A DNA stretch of 20,750 nucleotides from CAYVUM01 sp964619055. Lineage in GTDB: Bacteria > Pseudomonadota > Alphaproteobacteria > Rhodospirillales > Defluviicoccaceae. The notes beneath the pieces were generated by a model that was not told the DNA's origin, ran no database searches, and was given only the letters and a program-made list of their open reading frames with translations. Made by a program: the position numbers and the translations under genes. This document shows positions 15,423 through 20,750 of this stretch, in pieces. The stretch's first letter is position 1. Every line of letters begins with the position of its first letter. The stretch is taken from contig CAZUDB010000059.1 of NCBI GenBank assembly GCA_964619055.1, forward strand, positions 1 through 20,750. The letters are read 5' to 3'.

Positions 15423-15478
15423 ATGACGGCGTAGTCCTGACCGGACTAGATGGATACCGGTTTTTCGACCCTTGATTC
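15423..15478 (+). pseudogene. 3'-end remnant of a second GH114-like gene
   Basis: The frame ending in TGA at 15473-15475 encodes DGVVLTGLDGYRFFDP, almost the same as the last residues of the gene ending at 13507. The similarity fades upstream: ATGGAC at about 15410 may continue it after a one-base shift. No start, signal peptide or barrel sequence is present between the lipoxygenase stop and this tail, so it is a remnant. Because the differences from the intact gene are synonymous, the lost gene was probably a diverged, functional paralogue rather than a recent partial copy. Confidence 0.7.
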
Positions 15479-15525
15479 GATAAATGCCGAAATTCCCGAT
15501 TTATGAACAGGGGGTTCGGAGCGAT

Positions 15526-15577
15526 TTTAGAAGGATTCTAAAGTGTTTCACGTGAAACACTTTGGAGTCGTTCTAAA
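15526..15577. repeat. TTTAGAA/TTCTAAA repeats around parS
   Basis: TTTAGAA (15526-15532) and TTCTAAA (15536-15542) are an inverted pair separated by three bases. A further TTCTAAA lies at 15571-15577 on the other side of the parS palindrome. The stretch is AT-rich compared with its surroundings. Confidence 0.5.
15540..15563. promoter_or_regulatory. parS: parS centromere site (ParB binding) in a 24-bp palindrome
   Basis: TGTTTCACGTGAAACA at 15544-15559 is the consensus chromosomal parS sequence bound by ParB, which loads there and spreads to build the partition complex that segregates the replicated origin. The symmetry continues for four bases on each side, giving a perfect palindrome of 24 bases. 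Chromosomal parS sites usually lie within a small distance of oriC. parA and parB are not in the window, so the site serves genes elsewhere. A 16-base exact consensus is very unlikely by chance. Confidence 0.9.
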
Positions 15578-15578
15578 T

Positions 15579-15587
15579 TTATCCACA
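15579..15587 (+). promoter_or_regulatory. Consensus DnaA box
   Basis: TTATCCACA matches the high-affinity DnaA-binding consensus exactly and starts 15 bases after the parS palindrome. Only this one perfect box was seen nearby, so by itself it does not prove an origin. Confidence 0.6.
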
Positions 15588-16274
15588 GCCCCTTGGTTTT
15601 GGGCGGCTATTCTCGACTGCTCGGCGATCGAGGGGCGTCATTGCCGCAATTTTTCGACCACCGACAACGTGGTGACCTGGGACCAGGCCGCCTCGGTCCG
15701 GCTTGCCCCCAAAGAGCTGGGTGGTCGAGGCCTTGGCGCGACGCATCACCGCCGCTGCGGCTGGTCAGCCCTGAGCGCGGCGCCAGCCCTCCGTCCGCGC
15801 CAGTAGCCGAGTGCCGCTGTCGGATAGAAGAAGCACTGCCCCAGCGCTTAAGCCGAGAGTCACCACGCCGTCCGAGGCATCGCCGAACAAGCACCTGACG
15901 CGACCAATTCGACAAAAAAAGGACATAGTTGCGGCTGGCGCCAGACACTTTCAGACGCGTCAAAGCGCTTTCCCCGATGCGGGTGAAGTCCCAAAATCGA
16001 CGTATTTCAGGATCTCTTCGCGGCTTGTGAAAACCAACAAGAATGGTTGCAACGATGCTGATGGAGCACATATCGTTTGTCGAGATTTGCGCCACAGGCT
16101 CGTCTCATGATTGGGGCCGTTCGAGCAGGTTTTCGTTGGGGGCTCCTTCCGGATAACATGCCGCTAGACGAAAAGGGCTTGCCTTTATCGGTCCCAGACC
16201 GCTTTAGTGCGGCTATTCATACGCAAACGCTCCGGGCTTGACCAAGCCTTACGAGAAAGTAGAGGAGAAACCGA
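15588..16274. other. Gene-poor stretch downstream of parS
   Basis: About 690 bases in which I can support no gene. The open frames on both strands (for example minus 16095-15607) are rich in Arg, Pro and Ser, lack ribosome binding sites and resemble no family I know. The right end, from about 16100, must contain the promoter of the PRC-barrel gene. A small hairpin CGGTC-CCA-GACCG lies at 16189-16201. It may be decayed coding DNA or structural sequence around the partition site. Confidence 0.4.
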
Positions 16275-16709
16275 ATGATCGGACGTCGACTGGCCGCGGT
16301 GATGACCGTCGGACTGACCGTTGTTCTAATCGATGTGACCGCCAATGGTCAGACAAGCGATACGCTGCAAAGCCAGCAGCCCCCCACCGCCGGTGTCGTG
16401 GTCATGGACGACAAGACCATCCAGGCGGCCGTTGGTGGTTGGAGCGCCAAGAACCAAGTCCTCGGCAAGGACATCATCAATGACGCCTCGCCGCCGGCCA
16501 CGATCGGAACCGTTTCCGACATCATCATCGATAAGGGCGCCGGCGTTTCTTATGCGATCGTCGATGTCGGTGGTTTCCTCGGCATCGGTAAGAAGCAGGT
16601 GCTCGTGCCGGTTGCACGCTTCACCGCACCGGTTGCCGGTAAATTCGTGTTCCCGGGCGTAACCAAAGACATGATGGAAGCGGCCCCCGCTTTCAAATAC
16701 GAGAATTAG
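16275..16709 (+). CDS. Periplasmic PRC-barrel domain protein
   Basis: A 144-residue protein with a typical signal peptide (positive MIGRR, hydrophobic core to about residue 20, cleavage near ANG-Q at 25-26) and a PRC-barrel domain at about residues 60-137. Typical PRC features are LGKDIIND, IGTVSDIIIDKGAGVSYAIV, VGGFLGIGKKQVLVPV and the closing beta strands. PRC-barrels are small beta-barrels used in RNA processing, photosynthetic reaction centres and many exported stress-related proteins; the role here is unknown. AGAGGAGA, ending about seven bases before the ATG, is a strong ribosome binding site. It is a single-gene unit closed by a terminator. Confidence 0.88.
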   Translation: MIGRRLAAVMTVGLTVVLIDVTANGQTSDTLQSQQPPTAGVVVMDDKTIQAAVGGWSAKNQVLGKDIINDASPPATIGTVSDIIIDKGAGVSYAIVDVGGFLGIGKKQVLVPVARFTAPVAGKFVFPGVTKDMMEAAPAFKYEN

Positions 16710-16729
16710 TATTCGGTCGCATCGGATAG

Positions 16730-16773
16730 AAGCGGCGGGCCGTAGATCGTTGTGGTCCGCCGTTTCGGTTTTT
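16730..16773 (+). terminator. Intrinsic terminator after the PRC-barrel gene
   Basis: AAGCGGCGGGCC (16730-16741) pairs with GGTCCGCCGTTT (16754-16765) over twelve positions, two of them G-T wobbles, with a 12-base loop. TTTTT follows at 16769-16773. It starts about 20 bases after the stop codon. Confidence 0.75.
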
Positions 16774-16858
16774 GACTTTGGCTCAGCGCCATGTGTCTTA
16801 GCCGTCCTTTCGCTAAATTATTGCCTGCGAGCATATTTTATCTTCAGGCCCCCCAGTG

Positions 16859-18346
16859 ATGTTTAAGAATCCGCTTCTACTCACGGCGCTGGTCTTGACC
16901 GGTGCCATTGCCGCCTGGGGTATCATTGACAACACCGGGTTGGCGGAGTTGGCGTCCTCCGCCGTGAGAACCTATTTCACCTCTCGCGGGTGGTTCATCA
17001 TGCTGACGGCCAGCATGATGCTGCTGTTCGGGATCGGCCTTGCCGTCTCACCCTATGGCCGCATCAAGCTGGGCGCGGACGACGACGAGCCGGAATTTGA
17101 TACGGTGAGTTGGCTCGCCATGCTGTTCGCCGCTGGCATGGGGGTGGGGCTTCTGTATTACGGTGCCGCTGAGCCGCTGACGCACTACGCGCTGGCAAGC
17201 CAGTTTGTGGAGAAGCCGATTGCGGCCCAAGAAGCTCGATTCATAACCAATTTCCATTGGGGACTGCACGCGTGGGCGATCTACGGCATGACCGCCCTTG
17301 TCATCGCCTACTTTGGCTTCCGAAAAGGCTGCGCCAACTTGGTCAGCGCGCCGCTGCAGCGGGTGTTCGGTCGCAATCGCGTCACCGTCGCTGTCGGCTG
17401 GCTCAGCGACTTGTCGGCCATCGTTGCCATCGCGATCGGCGTTGCGGGCTCGGTTGCCATGGGCGTTTTTCAAGTCGAAGGCGGTGTTGCCAAGCTACTC
17501 GGCCTGACGGATACGAGCGGCTGGCTCGCACTTGTCGTGTTTTCCGTAATGTGCGTGGCGTTCATTTTGCCGTTGCTGGTGGATCTCAGCAAAGGCATGG
17601 CCATGCTCTCCAACATCGCAATGGGCTTGGCGGTGCTCCTGGTTGTGTATGTGCTGCTAGCAGGCCCTACCTCCTACATGATGGGCGGGATCCTCGGCGG
17701 CATCGGGGATTATTTCGCCCGCGTAATTCCGCAGGGCTTTCAAACGTTTACTTTTTTTGATGACGAGATCGGCGGCTGGTTTCAGGGTTGGACCCTCAAC
17801 TACATGGCCTGGTGGCTCGCCTGGGGACCGTTCGTCGGCGTCTTCGTGGCCCGCATCTCTCGTGGACGCACAATTCGAGAGTTTGTGATTGGAGTGATGC
17901 TGATCCCGTCGCTGTTTTCGATTTTCTGGTTCGGCGTGTTCGGCAGCATCGGGTTTTATGCAGCACTGCGGACCGACATCCCCATCGTGCAAGAGGTTCA
18001 GGCGAACTTCAACGAGTCCATTTTCTTCTTGATGAGTCTGTTACCGTTGTCGACCGTGACGACTGCGGTGATCGTTGCGGCTGCCTTTCTGTTCATCGTC
18101 ACGAGCGTGGTCAGTGCCGCGTTTGTGCTGGGCATGTTTTCGACCGGCGGAGACGCCAACCCGTCCGTTCGGATCAAGCTGATCTGGGGCGTGCTGTTGG
18201 CGGCGTTGGGCCTGGTGATGATTCTATCGAACAGCATCGATGCCGTGCGCTCGCTGATCTCGCTCGGCGCCATGCCGTTCGTGTTCATTGTCCACTTGCT
18301 GATGGTCAGCCTTTACCGGGCTCTGCGCGAGGAGAAGCTATCATGA
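16859..18346 (+). CDS. BCCT-family transporter (betaine/choline/carnitine type)
   Basis: A 495-residue, twelve-span inner-membrane transporter of the BCCT family, which imports quaternary ammonium compounds such as glycine betaine, usually with sodium. Visible signatures are GMGVG at 93-97 followed by YYGAAEP, the TM4 aromatic site NFHWGLHAWAIYG (Trp134, Trp139, Tyr142) and the TM8 signature WTLNYMAWWLAWGPFVG at 311-327 (Trp318, Trp319, Trp322), then ARISRGRTIREFV. The aromatic substrate box is intact, but Met316 replaces the first Trp of the usual YWAWW. GMGVG suits a sodium-coupled member. The C-terminal tail is short, so the long osmosensing tail of BetP is absent. The start is ATG 16859 (GTG 16856 is an alternative); no good ribosome binding site is visible. 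Its stop overlaps the next small gene's ATG. Confidence 0.94.
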   Translation: MFKNPLLLTALVLTGAIAAWGIIDNTGLAELASSAVRTYFTSRGWFIMLTASMMLLFGIGLAVSPYGRIKLGADDDEPEFDTVSWLAMLFAAGMGVGLLYYGAAEPLTHYALASQFVEKPIAAQEARFITNFHWGLHAWAIYGMTALVIAYFGFRKGCANLVSAPLQRVFGRNRVTVAVGWLSDLSAIVAIAIGVAGSVAMGVFQVEGGVAKLLGLTDTSGWLALVVFSVMCVAFILPLLVDLSKGMAMLSNIAMGLAVLLVVYVLLAGPTSYMMGGILGGIGDYFARVIPQGFQTFTFFDDEIGGWFQGWTLNYMAWWLAWGPFVGVFVARISRGRTIREFVIGVMLIPSLFSIFWFGVFGSIGFYAALRTDIPIVQEVQANFNESIFFLMSLLPLSTVTTAVIVAAAFLFIVTSVVSAAFVLGMFSTGGDANPSVRIKLIWGVLLAALGLVMILSNSIDAVRSLISLGAMPFVFIVHLLMVSLYRALREEKLS

Positions 18347-18480
18347 CCGAGCAGGACGTGGCCGCGGCAATATTGAGCAGCGACTCTATAATCGACACAT
18401 TGCTGAACATCGAATTTTTTATCTTTATTGGCATTATCATCTGGCTTTACACGTCGGCGCCCACCACGCTGGACGATTAG
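18343..18480 (+). CDS. 45-residue single-span membrane microprotein, coupled to the BCCT gene
   Basis: ATG at 18343 overlaps the BCCT stop in ATGA (18343-18346). The ribosome binding site GAGGAGA lies inside the transporter's last codons (about 18329-18336). The product has an acidic/polar N-terminus (MTEQDVAAAILSSDS), one hydrophobic span at about residues 20-37 (LLNIEFFIFIGIIIWLYT) and a short tail ending LDD. I do not recognise a family. The four-base overlap suggests translational coupling and a product needed in step with the transporter, for example as an accessory or regulatory subunit; that role is inference. The frame is also open far upstream through the BCCT gene, but that part is an out-of-frame shadow. 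The only downstream neighbour is the convergent sensor kinase gene. Confidence 0.75.
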   Translation: MTEQDVAAAILSSDSIIDTLLNIEFFIFIGIIIWLYTSAPTTLDD

Positions 18481-18518
18481 GGAACGACGACTTGGCGCCG
18501 CCGGGTCCTTCCTCGGCG

Positions 18519-19961
18519 TCACGAGGCGACCGGCGGCGTTCGTCCAACATCCGCCCCGTGCGGACCGAAACGGAGGGTCACAATCAGGCCGGGGTCGTTG
18601 TCCGCCAGCTCCATGCTCGCGCCATGGAGCCGGGCGATCGCTCCTACGAGGGCCAGCCCCAGTCCGGCGCCGCTGCCACCGCGGCCCGCATCCAGGCGGA
18701 CGAAGCGCTCAGCGATGCGCGCCCGGTCGGCCGCGGGCACGCCTGGGCCTTGGTCCGCGACGCTGAGAACAGCGCCTCCGGCCGTGGCGGTGACGGAGAC
18801 CACGACCTCCGAGCCGTGCGGCGCAAACTTCAGGGCATTTTCCAGCAGGTTTGAAAGGGCCAGAAACAGTAAGTGACTGTGCGCCGTCATCGGAACGGCC
18901 GTCGGCGCCTGCAAGGAGAGGACAATCCCCGCATCCTCAGCCGCCGGCTCAAACAGATCCACCGCCGTTCCGGCCAGCCCCGCCAAATCGAGCGGGGCAA
19001 ACTGATCCCGGCCGACCCCCGCCTCAGCCCGGGCAATGTTGAGCAGGGAGCCGAGGATCTTTTGGATCTGTTCGCTTTCCGCCAGGGCGAGGGCCAGATG
19101 GGCCTGTTGGTCCGAGGCCAGCGCCCCGTTCTGCCCCGCCATGGCTTTGTGGATGTGGTTGCTAAGGCGCGTCAGCGGGCTGCGCAAGTCGTGGGCGAGG
19201 CTGTCCGTTGCCATTCTAAGGTTGGTGACGAGCGCTTCGATCCGTCCCAGCATGGCATTCAGCGTGCCGGCCAGGCGGTCGAATTCGTCACCGGAGCCGC
19301 GGTCGGGCACGCGACTCGTCAGATCGCCGGCCGCGATGGTGCGCGCCGTGGTGGCGACCTCGTCGACACGACGCAAGATCAGGCGCGATAACCCCCACGC
19401 CAACAGCATGCCCGCCCCAACGGTGAGCACCAGGGCGGTCAACAGCGCCCGCCCCATGGCATCGCCGGACTTTAGGCCGGCCCGAGCATCGCGTCCCACG
19501 AGCAGGCGCTCACCGTCGTCGAGTTGACGGGTCAGCACCAGCACCTTGGCCCACCGCTGCACGTCGGTGCGAAACAACCGAACCTCTTGGAGCGGCTCGG
19601 AAGACGACGGAGCGGATGGCGCCGTCAATGTCATGGGCGCCGCGGCCAGGCCTCCGGGCCAGGCGTCCACGTTGCCGTACAGGGGCTCGCCATCGGCGGC
19701 CACCACCAGATAGACGTTCTCGCGGCTGGGGGTGCTGGCCAAGCGATAGACGATGCGCCTGCCAATATCGTGAACACCGTTCAGCCGGGAGATCTGCGAC
19801 AAACCCTGAACCTCGGTGCGGATCGCCGGCGCCAACTGCTCATTGATCAAGTCCACCGTCGACCGGTGAACGCCGGACAACACCAGGATCGTGACCAGGA
19901 AGATGACCGCCACCTGGATAGCGACCAGCTGGGTGGTTGAGGTCCAAAAACGCTTCAGCAT
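18519..19961 (-). CDS. HAMP-domain sensor histidine kinase
   Basis: A 480-residue membrane sensor kinase. The first span is at about residues 11-30, a periplasmic sensing region of about 140 residues follows, and a second span lies at about 172-195. A HAMP domain runs to about 248 (RRVDEVATTARTIAAGDLTS). The dimerisation/phosphoacceptor helix has His257 in DSLAHDLRSPLTRL, and the HATPase domain has the N box NLLENALKFA (371-380), G1 DQGPGVP (403-409) and G2 GSGAGLGLAL (429-438). All catalytic boxes are intact. It begins seven bases after the response regulator stop, so the two are co-transcribed. The signal is unknown; the periplasmic part shows no family I can name. It is convergent with the BCCT gene, which may or may not be a target. 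Confidence 0.95.
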   Translation of the reverse strand: MLKRFWTSTTQLVAIQVAVIFLVTILVLSGVHRSTVDLINEQLAPAIRTEVQGLSQISRLNGVHDIGRRIVYRLASTPSRENVYLVVAADGEPLYGNVDAWPGGLAAAPMTLTAPSAPSSSEPLQEVRLFRTDVQRWAKVLVLTRQLDDGERLLVGRDARAGLKSGDAMGRALLTALVLTVGAGMLLAWGLSRLILRRVDEVATTARTIAAGDLTSRVPDRGSGDEFDRLAGTLNAMLGRIEALVTNLRMATDSLAHDLRSPLTRLSNHIHKAMAGQNGALASDQQAHLALALAESEQIQKILGSLLNIARAEAGVGRDQFAPLDLAGLAGTAVDLFEPAAEDAGIVLSLQAPTAVPMTAHSHLLFLALSNLLENALKFAPHGSEVVVSVTATAGGAVLSVADQGPGVPAADRARIAERFVRLDAGRGGSGAGLGLALVGAIARLHGASMELADNDPGLIVTLRFGPHGADVGRTPPVAS

Positions 19962-19968
19962 GACGAGC

Positions 19969-20649
19969 TCAGGGCTCCGCCGACACCCGGTATCCCGTCC
20001 CTCGCACGGTTTGGATCAAGGCCACGTCGCCGGCAGCATCGACCTTACGCCGCAGCCGGCTGATGTGGACGTCGATCAGATTGGTGGGCGGTTCACCCTC
20101 AAAGCCCCACACGCTGGAGAGCAGCATGGCCCGGGTCACCACCTTGCCCTGATGGCGCACCAGATACTCGAGCATCTGATACTCCCGCGGCTTGAGGTCC
20201 AGAATGCGGCTTCCCCGCTTGGCAGTGCGGCGCTCCAGATCCAACTCCAAATCCCCGCACACGAGGATTTGGCTGTCACTAAATTCGGCGGGACGGCGCA
20301 TCAGCGCTTCGAGGCGGGCGTGCAATTCGTCCATCGAAAACGGTTTGGTAAGATAGTCATCGGCTCCGGCCCGCAGGCCGGCAATGCGTTCATCCGTGGA
20401 GCTGAGCGCGCTCAAAAACAACACCGGGGTGTGGACCTTGGCGATCCGGAGCGCCTGCAGGACCGCAACCCCATCCAGATCCGGCAGCATGCGGTCCAGC
20501 ACGATCGCCGCGTAGTCACCGGCGGTGGCGCGGGCAACGCCGTCGCGGCCACGGGCCACAGTGTCGACGGCAAGCCCGAAGCGCCGCAGCGACTCCACCA
20601 GAAACGCCGCCATCTCCGCATCGTCCTCCACCACCAGCACCGCTCTCAT
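19969..20649 (-). CDS. OmpR/PhoB-family response regulator
   Basis: A 226-residue two-domain DNA-binding response regulator. The receiver domain has the acidic pocket Glu8-Asp9-Asp10 (VVEDD), phosphoacceptor Asp52 in VLDRMLPDLDG, Ser80 as the conserved hydroxyl residue and Lys102 in TKPFSMDELHAR. The C-terminal winged-helix domain shows LKPREYQMLEYLV, VVTRAMLLSSVWG, NLIDVHISRLRRKVD and IQTVRGTGYRV, all typical of the OmpR branch. I chose ATG at 20649, which begins MRAVLVVEDD and has GGAGAG about 11 bases upstream; a frame to 20685 adds 12 residues that do not belong to the domain. It is the first gene of a two-gene operon with the kinase. Its regulon is unknown, autoregulation is common in this class. 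Confidence 0.95.
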   Translation of the reverse strand: MRAVLVVEDDAEMAAFLVESLRRFGLAVDTVARGRDGVARATAGDYAAIVLDRMLPDLDGVAVLQALRIAKVHTPVLFLSALSSTDERIAGLRAGADDYLTKPFSMDELHARLEALMRRPAEFSDSQILVCGDLELDLERRTAKRGSRILDLKPREYQMLEYLVRHQGKVVTRAMLLSSVWGFEGEPPTNLIDVHISRLRRKVDAAGDVALIQTVRGTGYRVSAEP

Positions 20650-20750
20650 GGCCGTCGGCTCTCCCCAATTGCGATCGTGCCCCACTAGGCGGAGGAGGGG
20701 GGGCGCGTCAACGCGGATGTCGGCTGAACGCCACTTTGACCCGCTCCCTC

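Noticed and set aside
15543..15806. 87-codon plus-strand frame starting MFHVKH
   Set aside because: The MFHVKH beginning is simply the parS palindrome translated; rsmG genes often start this way, but what follows here does not resemble RsmG or any other family, and there is no ribosome binding site.
15607..16095. 162-codon minus-strand frame beyond parS
   Set aside because: Rich in Arg/Pro/Ser, no ribosome binding site, no recognisable motif; typical of a GC-rich shadow frame.
17788..18342. Long plus-strand frame in front of the 45-residue microprotein
   Set aside because: It is an out-of-frame shadow of the BCCT gene; only the part from the ATG at 18343 has a ribosome binding site and sensible composition.

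Overview
The window is GC-rich DNA (roughly 60-65% G+C by eye) and most likely comes from an alphaproteobacterium of Rhodospirillales type. This is inferred from the ilvBN sequences, the Panacea-domain, SirB1-like, LhgO-type and DUF403/DUF404-407 proteins, and a consensus parS site with clustered GANTC sites. No rRNA or tRNA gene was recognised.

Left part (1-5557). The first 18 codons of a 4Fe-4S ferredoxin-type protein run off the left edge on the minus strand. Behind it, in the same direction, is an XdhC/CoxI-family molybdoenzyme maturation gene. A stand-alone Panacea (SocA-like antitoxin) domain gene diverges from it. A compact plus-strand operon follows: a circularly permuted ATP-grasp protein (DUF404/DUF407), an alpha-E protein (DUF403) and a bacterial transglutaminase-like protease. 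This is a known but poorly understood peptide-ligation/modification gene set.

Middle (5558-12375). A decayed two-domain universal stress protein gene (one frameshift, one in-frame TGA, no start) converges on a SixA-like phosphohistidine phosphatase gene. After an AT-rich leader comes the acetolactate synthase pair ilvB-ilvN, which starts valine/leucine/isoleucine synthesis. A small Met-rich 61-residue gene lies on the minus strand. A SirB1-like transglutaminase-fold/TPR protein and an L-2-hydroxyglutarate oxidase-type flavoprotein follow.

Accessory-looking segment (12437-16274). A secreted GH114/TM1410-like protein, whose two half-domains appear to be in swapped order, is followed by a gene for a minimal bacterial lipoxygenase with all five iron ligands. 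Just after the lipoxygenase lies a short diverged copy of the 3' end of the GH114-like gene, so the lipoxygenase is bracketed by a 46-bp imperfect repeat. About 70 bp further on is a perfect parS centromere site inside a 24-bp palindrome, with a consensus DnaA box and three GANTC sites in about 115 bp. This suggests an origin-proximal location. The following ~690 bp hold no gene I can support.

Right part (16275-20750). A periplasmic PRC-barrel protein with a good intrinsic terminator is followed by a BCCT-family (betaine/choline/carnitine) transporter. The transporter overlaps by four bases (ATGA) a 45-codon single-membrane-span protein, a likely accessory microprotein. Convergent to these, on the minus strand, is an OmpR-type response regulator and HAMP sensor kinase pair.

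The most interesting candidates are the parS/DnaA-box region, the BCCT-microprotein pair, the permuted GH114-like protein with its remnant copy, and the bracketed lipoxygenase.
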